Below are positions 22,666-30,769 of a stretch of 54,160 nt of DNA, piece by piece. The position numbers and the translations under genes were made by a program. The stretch comes from an uncultured Clostridia bacterium. Its GTDB lineage: Bacteria; Bacillota; Clostridia; Christensenellales; UBA1242. The notes under the pieces were generated by a model, which saw nothing but the letters and a program-made list of their open reading frames with translations, made no database searches and had not been told where the DNA came from. Numbering within the stretch: position 1 is the stretch's first letter; each line of letters begins with the position of its first letter. The DNA lies in contig CALWPB010000006.1 of assembly GCA_944383315.1 (NCBI GenBank), positions 1 through 54,160 on the forward strand, given 5' to 3'.

Positions 22666-23769
22666 ATGAAATTTAGTTGTCAAGGTTTGGAATTAGCCGA
22701 TGCAGTATTAAAAGTTGTTAAGGCTGCTGCGGTTCGCACGACAAACCCAATTTTAGAGTGCGTAAAAATGGTAGCAGAAGATGACAAACTTACACTTACT
22801 TGTACAGACCTCGAACTTACGATTACAAAGGCTATTAGAGCCGATGTACGAGTTCCCGGGGTTGCTGTAATTCCTGCAAAGTTCTTTGCGGACTTTGCTA
22901 GCAAAATTAGTAGCGAACAGATTGAATTTAATCTTCGCGACAAAACACTTGATGTTACCTACGGGGACAACAACGCATACTTTCAATGCCAAGATGCGAG
23001 CGAATTCCCTGAACCAAAGACTTTGGAGCAGCCCGAATATGTAGAAGTTCGCAGCGACAGTTTCAAGGACTTAGTAACAAAGGCAAGTGTTGCTGTTGCT
23101 CAAGATGATTCTCGCCCAATGCTTCGCGGTATTTTACTCGAAGTTACAAACGGTGAAATTCGTGGCGTAGCGCTTGACGGTGTACGTATGGCACTTATAA
23201 AGAAGCCTACTGTATCACAAAGCGCAGAATTTGGTTTGGTTGTGAGCGCACGTTGTCTTATTGAAATCGTACGTTTGCTCCCTGACACTGACGAAACTAT
23301 TAAGATTTGCACGCAGAAAAACCACTTACAAATCAATCTTGGAGATATTCAACTACTTACAAGACTTATGGGTATGCAAAGTGATTATGTTTCATACCGT
23401 CAAATCTTACCAAAGGATTTTGCAACAACTATCAATGTAAACCGCAGACACTTGCTTGACACTATTGAACGTGCAAGTTTACTTTCACGAGTTGACCGCA
23501 ATTTTGTAGTTAAATTTGATATAACGGGCAAAGATATGGTTATCAGTAGTGAAAGTGAACTCGGAAACATTACCGAACACTTACAAACCACCCATTCAGG
23601 TGCTGACCTTAAAATTGAATTTAACGGTAGATTGTACACCGATGCATTGCGCGTTATTTCGGACGAGTTTGTCCAAATTCGTTACGGCAGCCCTGTACAC
23701 CCTTGTGTAATTGTTCCACAAGAAGGCGAAGACTATCTTTACTTAGTACTCCCAATGCACAAGATTTAA
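22666..23769 (+). CDS. dnaN: DNA polymerase III beta subunit (sliding clamp)
   Basis: 367 aa, the normal length. Three clamp domains are seen: MKFSCQGLELADAVLKVVKA and RTTNPILECVKMVAED (domain 1), SVAVAQDDSRPMLRGILLEV (domain 2), and INVNRRHLLDTIERASLLSR with the end DYLYLVLPMHKI (domain 3). It encircles DNA and tethers polymerase III. GAGGTGG precedes the ATG. No dnaA, recF or gyrB is adjacent, so dnaN is away from its usual origin cluster in this genome. A good terminator follows, so it is transcribed alone. Confidence 0.95.
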   Translation: MKFSCQGLELADAVLKVVKAAAVRTTNPILECVKMVAEDDKLTLTCTDLELTITKAIRADVRVPGVAVIPAKFFADFASKISSEQIEFNLRDKTLDVTYGDNNAYFQCQDASEFPEPKTLEQPEYVEVRSDSFKDLVTKASVAVAQDDSRPMLRGILLEVTNGEIRGVALDGVRMALIKKPTVSQSAEFGLVVSARCLIEIVRLLPDTDETIKICTQKNHLQINLGDIQLLTRLMGMQSDYVSYRQILPKDFATTINVNRRHLLDTIERASLLSRVDRNFVVKFDITGKDMVISSESELGNITEHLQTTHSGADLKIEFNGRLYTDALRVISDEFVQIRYGSPVHPCVIVPQEGEDYLYLVLPMHKI

Positions 23770-23774
23770 ACATC

Positions 23775-23798
23775 ACTCCGCTGTGGCGGAGTTTTTTT
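23775..23798 (+). terminator. Terminator of dnaN
   Basis: ACTCCGC (23775-23781), TGTG loop, GCGGAGT (23786-23792), then Ts. Confidence 0.9.
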
Positions 23799-23871
23799 AT
23801 TTCAATGTATACGCTATCTCACAAAATAGCAAAATTCATAAAATATAAAGTCAATTCAACCAACACAAAGT

Positions 23872-23907
23872 GCACAAATCTAGTAATTTACTTGTGCTTA
23901 TTTTTTT
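23872..23907 (+). terminator. Hairpin with T tract in the leader of the radical SAM operon
   Basis: GCACAA (23872-23877) and TTGTGC (23892-23897), then TTATTTTTTTG. dnaN already has a terminator, so this second one, about 100 nt before the first operon gene, could be an attenuator or a back-up stop. Confidence 0.4.
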
Positions 23908-24007
23908 GTAAATTTAAAATATTTTTGACAAATTTTTTGCTTTATTAAAAAATTATTTGACTATTTTCTTTTTAATTATTATATTTAATTAAATAAAAGG
24001 TTTTATT

Positions 24008-25084
24008 ATGACAGAAAATACAAAATTTTTAATTGATTTAAATAAAAAATTTAAGACTAACATCTTAAAAACTGATGACGTCTATACAGCCAGACAAGAT
24101 GGTACACAAATCTGCTTTAATAGTGATGGTTGCGAATTATCTAAACGTGGTTATTGCATTATGTGCAATTATGGAAGTGGTAAAAAACAATTGTGTTTGG
24201 CACAAGTAAAAAGCGGGCTAGATGATATATTCAAAAATTACACTTATGAGCAATATATAAATTATATGACGTTTGGCTGTAACGGCTCCATCCTTGATGT
24301 TAATGAATTGAGCGAAGATTGTTTTGACTACTTACTAGATTATATTAGCCAATATAATATAGGAACTGTTTGTTTCGAAACTTTTTATAGTACAGTAACT
24401 GCGGAAAAATTAGCTAAAATAAAAGAAAAATTAGCGGATATTTCCGTTGATATTGAACTCGGTTTTGAATCTGCTGACAATTTTATAAGAGAAAATTGCT
24501 ATTTAAAATTTATTAATAATGAAATTTTTAAAGACAAGATAGCGCTTATACATAAGTATAATATGACTTGTGTCGTAAATCTAATGTATGGTGCCCCGTT
24601 TTGTAGTCTTAAAGAACAAAACAATGATTTAGAAAAATCAATCAAATGGTGTTTAGAAAATGGCGTTGATTATATTTGCGTTTTTCCAATGATAATAAAA
24701 AATGACACACTCCTTGCCCAAATTTATGATTTAGGATTTGCAAAACCTGCTTATTTATATGGCTTAGTTGATATAATCACCAAAATTCCAGATGATAAAC
24801 TAAATAGAATAAATTTCTTATGGTTTAGCAATTACGAAGGTGCCGCAAGTTATATCAAGGCTGTACCTTATGCTTGTGAAAAATGCAACAAGCAAATTTT
24901 AGACTTTTTAAATAAATTTGGCAAATCTAACCTAGCGGAAAGAATACATCTCAAACAAACATTACCCCTACCGATTAATTGCCATTGTATTGAACAATAT
25001 CAAAATGAATTAGCAAACGAAACTTTTACAACAGAGCAACAAATAAATAATTGTGTATCAAAATTAAAGGAGATATACAAATGA
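24008..25084 (+). CDS. Radical SAM protein, Elp3/RaSEA-like
   Basis: 358 aa. The Fe-S cluster ligands are C42-x7-C50-x2-C53 (GCELSKRGYCIMCNYGSG), the wide spacing of the Elp3/TIGR01210 (RaSEA-type) group rather than Cx3Cx2C. VDIELGFESADNFIREN is the family beta-4 motif, and VNLMYGAPFCSLKEQNNDLE follows as in Elp3-like proteins. Two late Cys pairs (ACEKCNKQ and NCHC) might bind an extra metal or cluster. It should cleave SAM to a 5'-deoxyadenosyl radical; the substrate is unknown. First gene of a four-gene operon; its TGA stop overlaps the next ATG by 4 bp. Archaeosine synthesis is unlikely because no lyase partner is present. Confidence 0.75.
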   Translation: MTENTKFLIDLNKKFKTNILKTDDVYTARQDGTQICFNSDGCELSKRGYCIMCNYGSGKKQLCLAQVKSGLDDIFKNYTYEQYINYMTFGCNGSILDVNELSEDCFDYLLDYISQYNIGTVCFETFYSTVTAEKLAKIKEKLADISVDIELGFESADNFIRENCYLKFINNEIFKDKIALIHKYNMTCVVNLMYGAPFCSLKEQNNDLEKSIKWCLENGVDYICVFPMIIKNDTLLAQIYDLGFAKPAYLYGLVDIITKIPDDKLNRINFLWFSNYEGAASYIKAVPYACEKCNKQILDFLNKFGKSNLAERIHLKQTLPLPINCHCIEQYQNELANETFTTEQQINNCVSKLKEIYK

Positions 25085-26136
25085 TACCATACAAACAAAA
25101 ACTAGAATTAATGGTCAATGGCGTAGCCATAACTGACAAATTAAAAAATCATTTATTAGAGAAAATTGGTAAATTCTATAATGACGACTATGTTACCACA
25201 ACTGGTGTAATGCTAGAAATAGGCACCAATCAAGACACTTATGTTACAGCTCACTTAAACAACAAGTCCAAATATGTGCTTGATTTGGAAAATGATGAAG
25301 TAATTTTTTATAACCGCAAATCAAAGGAAAAAACCGATACCACTATCAAGATTTGGGAGCCTTCCCCATATATGACGCAGTCCAAACTAAACAACAATGG
25401 CGAATATTTTAACTATGTCAATAGCCATTTTGATAGGGCTAGAATTTCACCTATAAGTGGCTGTTCGTTTAGTTGTGCTTTTTGTTCGGTAAATAGTTAT
25501 GACTATGGTTTAAACGAATTACCGCCAATGGACTGCGCTTTAACAAATGCGCTACAAGACGAACGAGTAACGCACGTCTTAATTTCAGGCGGTAGCCCAA
25601 AAGAATGTGATTTACCATTTCTTACAACAGTTTATGAGCATTTTCCACAAAAATTTGCTAATTATGATTTTGATGTTATGTGCACTCCACGCGGTTTTAC
25701 AAATTATACTGATAAATCTCAATATCGTGGCTATATTCAACACTTAAAAGACATAGGTGTAAAAGGTTTATCAATAAATATTGAACTATTTAATAGCAAA
25801 ATTTGCGCTAAATACTGCCCCGAAAAATTTGGCATAGGCAATAGTAATTATTTATACTTTTTGGAATGTGCTAGTGAAATTTATGGGACTGAAAATGTGC
25901 GTTCAGGCTTGATTGTTGGGCTAGAACCGCTAAAAGACACTTTGCGCGCGGTAGAAGAAATTTGTAAAACTGGGTGTATGCCTATGCTTTCGCCATACAT
26001 TCCATACAACAATATAGGCAAATTCCCTACAGTTGAATTTTTACTCAAAGCGAAAGAAAAAACTGACGAAATATTAGAAAAATACAATATACCACTTGCT
26101 CCACTTTGCAAAAAGTGTAAGCATAATACTTTATAG
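25081..26136 (+). CDS. Radical SAM protein, BioB/CofH-like
   Basis: 351 aa. A canonical cluster motif, C128-x3-C132-x2-C135 (ISGCSFSCAFCSVNSYDYG), preceded by ~120 residues that form a separate N-terminal region. VTHVLISGGSPKECD is the GGxP SAM-contact motif. GLIVGLEPLKDTLRAVEEIC and MPMLSPYIPYN place it near the biotin synthase/HydE/PylB/CofH branch. It ends in CKKCKHNTL, another Cys pair. The start is the ATG of the ATGA overlap, with AAAGGAGAT nine bases upstream inside the preceding gene. Reaction unknown; the family typically rearranges or couples amino-acid-derived substrates. Confidence 0.75.
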   Translation: MIPYKQKLELMVNGVAITDKLKNHLLEKIGKFYNDDYVTTTGVMLEIGTNQDTYVTAHLNNKSKYVLDLENDEVIFYNRKSKEKTDTTIKIWEPSPYMTQSKLNNNGEYFNYVNSHFDRARISPISGCSFSCAFCSVNSYDYGLNELPPMDCALTNALQDERVTHVLISGGSPKECDLPFLTTVYEHFPQKFANYDFDVMCTPRGFTNYTDKSQYRGYIQHLKDIGVKGLSINIELFNSKICAKYCPEKFGIGNSNYLYFLECASEIYGTENVRSGLIVGLEPLKDTLRAVEEICKTGCMPMLSPYIPYNNIGKFPTVEFLLKAKEKTDEILEKYNIPLAPLCKKCKHNTL

Positions 26137-26144
26137 GAGTACTT

Positions 26145-27296
26145 ATGTTAGATGATATTATCTATTTGGGGGTTCGAGAATCTGATTGTTTATGGTGCAA
26201 TTATAAGAAAAGTTTCACACTTTTCGGCTCTGGTAAAAAAGGTAATATTGCCCTAAATAAATTAGCAAATTTTCGTTATAATCATAACAATTTTAAAAAA
26301 AATGATGATATATTTAATAATTTTTTTATTAGTTCTATTAAAAAAGAGGTTTCACTCAACCCAGACGCAAAATTTTGTTATTACAACAAATTTACCTATA
26401 CCTATTTGCCCGATGAATTAAAAAAGTATATATTTTTTCAGCCACCAATTGATTTATTATATTTTTTGAATAACAAACACGCAGCACACAAATGGGCCGC
26501 TAAACTAACTGACTCACTTAAATACTATTATGTTAAAGGTGATAAAATTAATTACGATTATTGCACAAACTTATTTAATAATGTTTGTAAATTTGTAATA
26601 CAATCCCAAGAATCTTCTGGGGGCGGAGAGACCTATCTATTAAGCAAAAATAATGAAAATAAAATATTAAAAAAATTACGCAATAATGAAGTATATTCTA
26701 TATCAGAATATAAGGAAAATAGCGTTTCAGTCAATGTTCATTTTGCAATTTCAAATACAAATATAATTTTACTACCACCTAGTCTACAAATAATAGATAC
26801 GTCTAATGACTTTTTGGAGTATATGGGGTGCGATTATGCTGCATATTATGATACTGTCGGCAATGCACACAATAAAATAACACAAAATGCTATGACCTTA
26901 CTAAAAAGCCTTCAACAACAAGGTTATCGTGGTATTGGTGGGATTGATTTCTTAATAGCAGATGATAAGGCATATTTTATGGAAGTAAATGCTCGATATC
27001 AAATGTCCACAAGTGTATTAAACTATGCGTTTTCAAAACATAACCTACCAACAGTCAACCAAATAGATGCTATATGTTTTACTCAAAATGAAGTGCCAAA
27101 TATATTCGATATAAAAGTCCCATATTCCAAATGTGCTGTAACATCGACCATCGGTAATAAATATCCTGACGTGCCTAGCAAAAAAATTTTCGATGGGTAT
27201 ACAGAAAATGAACATTTAGATGAAGAAGTGTATTTGTATACGCTATTATATAAAGGTAGTATTCTAAATAAGGAGAAAAAATATGAAGACGAGTAA
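26145..27296 (+). CDS. ATP-grasp family ligase
   Basis: 383 aa. The C-terminal half shows an ATP-grasp fold: the Gly-rich loop SSGGGETYLL (about 157-166), the core RGIGGIDFLIADDKAYFMEV and the metal-binding end FMEVNARYQMSTSVLNYA (Glu and Asn ligands, about 279-295). ATP-grasp enzymes activate a carboxylate as acyl phosphate and join it to an amine, thiol or similar. The N-terminal ~140 residues have no recognisable domain. AGGAG precedes the ATG. It overlaps the nitroreductase start by 14 bp. In this context it probably links two small molecules, one made by the radical SAM enzymes (inference). Confidence 0.7.
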   Translation: MLDDIIYLGVRESDCLWCNYKKSFTLFGSGKKGNIALNKLANFRYNHNNFKKNDDIFNNFFISSIKKEVSLNPDAKFCYYNKFTYTYLPDELKKYIFFQPPIDLLYFLNNKHAAHKWAAKLTDSLKYYYVKGDKINYDYCTNLFNNVCKFVIQSQESSGGGETYLLSKNNENKILKKLRNNEVYSISEYKENSVSVNVHFAISNTNIILLPPSLQIIDTSNDFLEYMGCDYAAYYDTVGNAHNKITQNAMTLLKSLQQQGYRGIGGIDFLIADDKAYFMEVNARYQMSTSVLNYAFSKHNLPTVNQIDAICFTQNEVPNIFDIKVPYSKCAVTSTIGNKYPDVPSKKIFDGYTENEHLDEEVYLYTLLYKGSILNKEKKYEDE

Positions 27297-27831
27297 AGCT
27301 ATAGCGAAAAGGACCAGTTCTCGCCGTTTTATGAACAAGCCAATTGATCAAAAATTGATTGATAAAATTATCTTAGCAGGAGGTAGTGCTCCAAGTGCTA
27401 AAAACACTCAACCGTGGCTATTTGTGGAATTAAATGCCGAACAAAAGTCTGCTTGCGTGTCAGAGCTTATCAAGATAGCCAATACCTACGACTTCCCTAT
27501 GCGTTCCTTTATGATCACCACAGCCGAAGCAATCAAGCAAGCACCCATTTTAATACTTGTTTTTGCTACTATGGATGATGAATTTTTCCATAACTCATAC
27601 ATTTTGTCCATTGGTGCAGCCATTGAAAATTGCCTATTGCAAGCTACAGAATTAGGTATCCAGAGTTTATGGAATTGTGATATCACATCAATTAGCAAAG
27701 ATTTTTTTAAAAAATTGTTAAACATTGATTACGACTTAATTGCTGGTATCAGTCTAGGCTATAATCCAAATGTTGTAAAAGTACACGCCAAGAAATCTCT
27801 TGAAGAAATATTTATTAATTACAATAAATAA
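27283..27831 (+). CDS. Nitroreductase family flavoprotein
   Basis: 182 aa, FMN-dependent nitroreductase fold. AKRTSSRRFMNKPIDQKLID (R-S-R-x-F motif for FMN phosphate), GGSAPSAKNTQPWLFV (FMN ribityl contact), IGAAIENCLLQATELGIQSL (dimer helix) and IAGISLGYNP near the end are all typical. Such enzymes reduce or oxidise C=C, nitro or amide-derived rings using NAD(P)H or O2. Last gene of the four-gene operon, overlapping the ATP-grasp gene, with a strong terminator 180 bp later. Here it probably adjusts the redox state of the pathway product. Confidence 0.85.
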   Translation: MKTSKAIAKRTSSRRFMNKPIDQKLIDKIILAGGSAPSAKNTQPWLFVELNAEQKSACVSELIKIANTYDFPMRSFMITTAEAIKQAPILILVFATMDDEFFHNSYILSIGAAIENCLLQATELGIQSLWNCDITSISKDFFKKLLNIDYDLIAGISLGYNPNVVKVHAKKSLEEIFINYNK

Positions 27832-28014
27832 TCATATTAAATTTAACACTTTATTTAAAACTCATTTAAAAAACATTTTTGAATTATATTTTTCTAATAT
27901 ACACAAATAGTTGATAGTTATTTCTTAAAAATATTGCGTTTCTAATTAAAATATTTCAATTAAATATATATTGAAATTTTAAATAAATAGTGCAAAACAT
28001 AATAGAAACTCATA

Positions 28015-28046
28015 AAATAGCAAAGGGGTGCCTTTGTTATTTTTTT
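28015..28046 (+). terminator. Terminator of the radical SAM operon
   Basis: AAATAGCAAAGG (28015-28026), GGTG loop, CCTTTGTTATTT (28031-28042; one G-U pair), then Ts. It also bounds the yabP operon, whose -10-like CATATATT follows at about 28061. Confidence 0.8.
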
Positions 28047-28081
28047 CTGTTTGCTAACATATATTAGGGCAGGAGGAAATT

Positions 28082-28372
28082 ATGGAACAAACAAAGACTT
28101 TAGAAAATAAAAATATAATCAGGCACAACTGCCATAAAATAATATGTGAAAATCGCAATAATATTTGCATTACTGGGGTTGAAAAAGCAGACAATGCAAG
28201 CCCTACTCAATTTTCGTGTGTAGTAATGGGGCGAAATCTCGAAATTTGCGGAAAAGAATTGACGGTTAAGAAACTTGACGTTAATGAAGGCATTGTCGAA
28301 CTTGCAGGCGAAATTGATGAAATAAAATATGCACACGAAAAAAAGAGTTTAATAAAAAGGTTGTTTAAATAA
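28082..28372 (+). CDS. yabP: Spore-coat/cortex protein YabP
   Basis: 96 aa, the family's usual length. VEKADNASPTQFSCVVMGRN, then LEICGKELTVKKLDVNEGIV with ELAGEIDEIKY, are the YabP signature (short beta protein). In Bacillus, YabP with YabQ acts in the mother cell during spore cortex and coat assembly. Here yabP-yabQ-divIC are in the standard order. AGGAGG precedes the ATG. The stop overlaps the yabQ start by one base. CATATATT upstream (28061-28068) faintly resembles a SigE -10; a matching -35 is not clear. Confidence 0.9.
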   Translation: MEQTKTLENKNIIRHNCHKIICENRNNICITGVEKADNASPTQFSCVVMGRNLEICGKELTVKKLDVNEGIVELAGEIDEIKYAHEKKSLIKRLFK

Positions 28373-28803
28373 TGTTATTCACAACAGTCGGTCAAGGCTG
28401 GCTCTTTCTTTTAATGCTTGATATTGGTCTATTATGTGCCATAGTTGATGAAGGGTGTAAATTATTAAAATTTCAAAACAAAAACCAAAAAATAGACAAA
28501 AATATTGAAAAAACAGCAAAAAATACGCAAAAAATCGAATTTTTAGCCCCAAAGCCTAAAACAAAGGCAAAAAACAAAGATTTAATATACAAAATATTTA
28601 ATAATATTTTTGATGCTGTACGAGTATTGATTTGGAGTGCAATTTTCTATGTATCCACCCTACTGCTCAACTATGGCGAAGTCAGATTTTATTTAATTTT
28701 GGCATTTGTTGCAGGCTTTTGTCTTGAACGCACTATTCTTGTCCCTACTATACAAAAACTACGTTCAATGCGTTATAATAAGAAAATACTACGCAACAAA
28801 TAA
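28372..28803 (+). CDS. yabQ: Spore cortex biosynthesis protein YabQ
   Basis: 143 aa. N-terminal membrane segment (GQGWLFLLMLDIGLLCAIVD), a Lys-rich cytoplasmic loop (about 35-70), and two further hydrophobic segments (VLIWSAIFYVSTLLLNYG and FYLILAFVAGFCLERTILVP). This is a three-pass protein, shorter than the Bacillus form. Position after yabP, with translational coupling through TAATG, supports the assignment. Needed for cortex formation in known spore formers. Confidence 0.75.
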   Translation: MLFTTVGQGWLFLLMLDIGLLCAIVDEGCKLLKFQNKNQKIDKNIEKTAKNTQKIEFLAPKPKTKAKNKDLIYKIFNNIFDAVRVLIWSAIFYVSTLLLNYGEVRFYLILAFVAGFCLERTILVPTIQKLRSMRYNKKILRNK

Positions 28804-28842
28804 ACTGCATAGTATGCATAATACGTATTTGTGGGGTATGTT

Positions 28843-29115
28843 ATGAAAAAATTAAGCAAAGTAAATTTGATTATTTGCGGAGTTTTTGTTATTGCTTCAA
28901 TTTTGTTAATCATACTAATTTCGCAATACATCGTTTTGGGACAAAAACAGCAAACACTTAACAAGTTGAATGCCCGAAGTTTAGAACTTGCAAAAGAAAT
29001 TGAACAAGCCAAACAAACACTTGAAGTTGTTTCATCACTTGAATATCAAGAAGAACAAGCGCGGAAAAATGGATATGCATATCCTGATGAAAAACGTTTT
29101 ATACTCGCATATTAA
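28843..29115 (+). CDS. divIC: Septum formation initiator DivIC/FtsB-like
   Basis: 90 aa. A short cytoplasmic start, one transmembrane segment (LIICGVFVIASILLIILISQ) and a periplasmic/extracellular leucine-zipper coiled coil (KQQTLNKLNARSLELAKEIE) ending AYPDEKRFIL. This is the bitopic layout of DivIC/FtsB, a divisome protein that links FtsL to septal wall synthesis. The ATG at 28843, with GGGG upstream, is preferred to a GTG four codons earlier. Last gene of the yabPQ operon. Confidence 0.85.
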   Translation: MKKLSKVNLIICGVFVIASILLIILISQYIVLGQKQQTLNKLNARSLELAKEIEQAKQTLEVVSSLEYQEEQARKNGYAYPDEKRFILAY

Positions 29116-29142
29116 AAACGGGCTTTTAAAGGCTCGTTTTTA
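29114..29142. terminator. Bidirectional terminator between divIC and yyaC
   Basis: AAAACGGGC and GGCTCGTTTT arms around TTTTAAA, with A and T flanks. The divIC and yyaC stop codons abut it on opposite strands. Confidence 0.6.
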
Positions 29143-29667
29143 ATTTTTTATTGATATTACGTTATTTTCTGCTGTTAAAGTCGCTGAATAAATAGCATTT
29201 GATATTACTTGTGCTGTATGCAATACATTACGCAAACGCGCACAGTTTAACAAATTATTACGCAACAGAGAATTCACACCATATATACACAAATCGGGCT
29301 TAATATTTAATTTATTAATTGCGCCATAATATTCGCGACTTACAACAATATCTCCAAGCCTTGCCTGCTCATAAGTTGCCATACTGTCTATAAGTACAAT
29401 CATAGACGTTGGGTGCATTGTCCTAATAAATTCGTAGGCAAATTCACAGTTTTGCGCGGTAATCGGTGCGTTTAAGCCGCCGTATATATAAAAAGGCAAA
29501 TTAAAGCGCCTTAAATTTTCAGCAACGACTGGTGCTAGACTGTCCCCCACTATTTTATCACTCCCCACACACAAAAACACGGGGGTACGTTCAATTTCGG
29601 TGCGCAAAACCCGAGTCAAATCATCGCAAACACGTGGTGAAAATGCATAACATCTAAATAACTCCAT
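29140..29667 (-). CDS. yyaC: Sporulation protein YyaC (DUF1256 family)
   Basis: 175 aa. TPVFLCVGSDKIVGDSLAPV and FYIYGGLNAPITAQNCEFAY are the DUF1256 motifs (usual form: C.G.D...GD.LGP.V and YG.L..P.HA.N). MIVLIDSMATYEQARLGDIV carries the central acidic residue. The fold is related to the germination protease GPR. Expression in spore formers is in the forespore. A GGTCAAAAT box about 10 bases before the ATG resembles a SigF/SigG -10, and no ribosome site is evident. The final motifs diverge from the family norm, but identity is fairly secure. Confidence 0.8.
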   Translation of the reverse strand: MELFRCYAFSPRVCDDLTRVLRTEIERTPVFLCVGSDKIVGDSLAPVVAENLRRFNLPFYIYGGLNAPITAQNCEFAYEFIRTMHPTSMIVLIDSMATYEQARLGDIVVSREYYGAINKLNIKPDLCIYGVNSLLRNNLLNCARLRNVLHTAQVISNAIYSATLTAENNVISIKN

Positions 29668-29779
29668 ACTTTAAATTTTGACCGAAATTGCATTTTTTAA
29701 TCAAATTTATTGTGTTTCATATAAACTAGTTTCTTAATTAAATTAATGTTTTTGCTAATTTTTTGCATTTTTTTATAAA

Positions 29780-29802
29780 AAAAGAGCGTTTTGCGCTCTT
29801 TT
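29780..29802 (-). terminator. Terminator of cvpA
   Basis: AAAAGAGCG (29780-29788) and CGCTCTTTT (29794-29802); T run on the minus strand. Confidence 0.85.
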
Positions 29803-29803
29803 G

Positions 29804-30505
29804 CTATGTTATACTATTAAACCACGGTATTAGGGTATTATCCGTAAATGTTGCAAGCCACCCAAATATTGTATTTGATACAGGATTTTCCGCAAGTAAA
29901 TTACCGAGCCATTCTCCAAATGAAGGAATAACTGGGCTTAAAAGGTATGCCAATATAAATACAATAGATACAACTAAGCAACCTTTTAATAAACCAAGGA
30001 TAAATCCAAGGAATCTATCCAGTCCACTAATTGCACGATTTTGTGTAATTTTATCTACAATTTTTCCTAAAATAGCAACAGCGATTCTAAACAAGAAGTA
30101 AAGTATTACTACCGAAATTACAACCGCAAGCACATCACCAATGTGTCCAGCAAAATCTGCTATAAATGCAGGGTCTTGCGCTCCCTGTGGATAAGCGGGA
30201 TTTTCCCAATAATTTTGCCCCATCAATATTTCAGCAAATTTATTTAAGAAAAAGTTTGAAATTGAGCCCGTACCACTTTCCACACAATATGGAGTAATCG
30301 GGTCAATTAAAGCATTTCCAAGAGCGGTACTCATTCCAAACCAGTTTTCTAGCAATGCGCTAAACGGTCGCGCCAGCAAAATAGACACTATCAAAGTAAC
30401 GAGTGTGCCAAAAAGCTGAAGTAGACTTTTCAAAAAGCCTCTGGCCATACCGACAATAGCGATAATAATTACCAGCGCTATGATAATTATGTCCAACCAA
30501 GCCAT
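29804..30505 (-). CDS. CvpA family membrane protein
   Basis: 233 aa. Begins MAWLDIIIIALVIIIAIVGM, then RGFLKSLLQLFGTLVTLIVS, the CvpA N-terminal pattern (D...L...G...G...G). Four hydrophobic helices: 5-25, 28-48, 120-150 and 170-200. GLDRFLGFILGLLKGCLVVS is the conserved second half. The family was named for colicin V export and is linked to cell envelope stability; the exact biochemical role is unknown. AAGGAG precedes the ATG. Confidence 0.85.
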   Translation of the reverse strand: MAWLDIIIIALVIIIAIVGMARGFLKSLLQLFGTLVTLIVSILLARPFSALLENWFGMSTALGNALIDPITPYCVESGTGSISNFFLNKFAEILMGQNYWENPAYPQGAQDPAFIADFAGHIGDVLAVVISVVILYFLFRIAVAILGKIVDKITQNRAISGLDRFLGFILGLLKGCLVVSIVFILAYLLSPVIPSFGEWLGNLLAENPVSNTIFGWLATFTDNTLIPWFNSIT

Positions 30506-30769
30506 TAATTAACTCCTTTTTTTTGATTATCTCCTTACAGCCAAAAATCAATCTAAAAATTTTTATAGCATAAAATAAAAGTTAAATCAATACTTTTGGA
30601 CAAAAAATATTATTTTTTTAGACAAACGATAACTGTTTGTCTATTTTTAGTGCTGAAAAGTATTGCATAGTATTGTAAAAAGTCGAAATTTTTGCTAAAA
30701 AATACATTTTTTGCGCTTTTTAACAAAACCATCTCACAAACAACGTTTACTATAAGTAACATTTGTGGA

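Noticed and set aside
23805..23948. 47-aa hydrophobic ORF before the radical SAM operon, considered as a precursor peptide
   Set aside because: No ribosome site, it spans the terminator-like hairpin, and the sequence lacks a leader/core pattern.
24008..25084. Archaeosine-type tRNA modification enzyme (RaSEA)
   Set aside because: The cluster motif is alike, but the ArcS partner and the queuosine/archaeosine genes are absent and the operon context differs.
24008..27831. Pyrrolysine biosynthesis (pylBCD) as identity of the radical SAM/ATP-grasp operon
   Set aside because: No PylD-type dehydrogenase, pylS or pylT is present, and the second radical SAM and the nitroreductase do not belong to that pathway.
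30180..30200. DnaA box TGTGGATAA (also near 39593)
   Set aside because: Single copies inside coding sequence, with no cluster and no AT-rich unwinding region of note.
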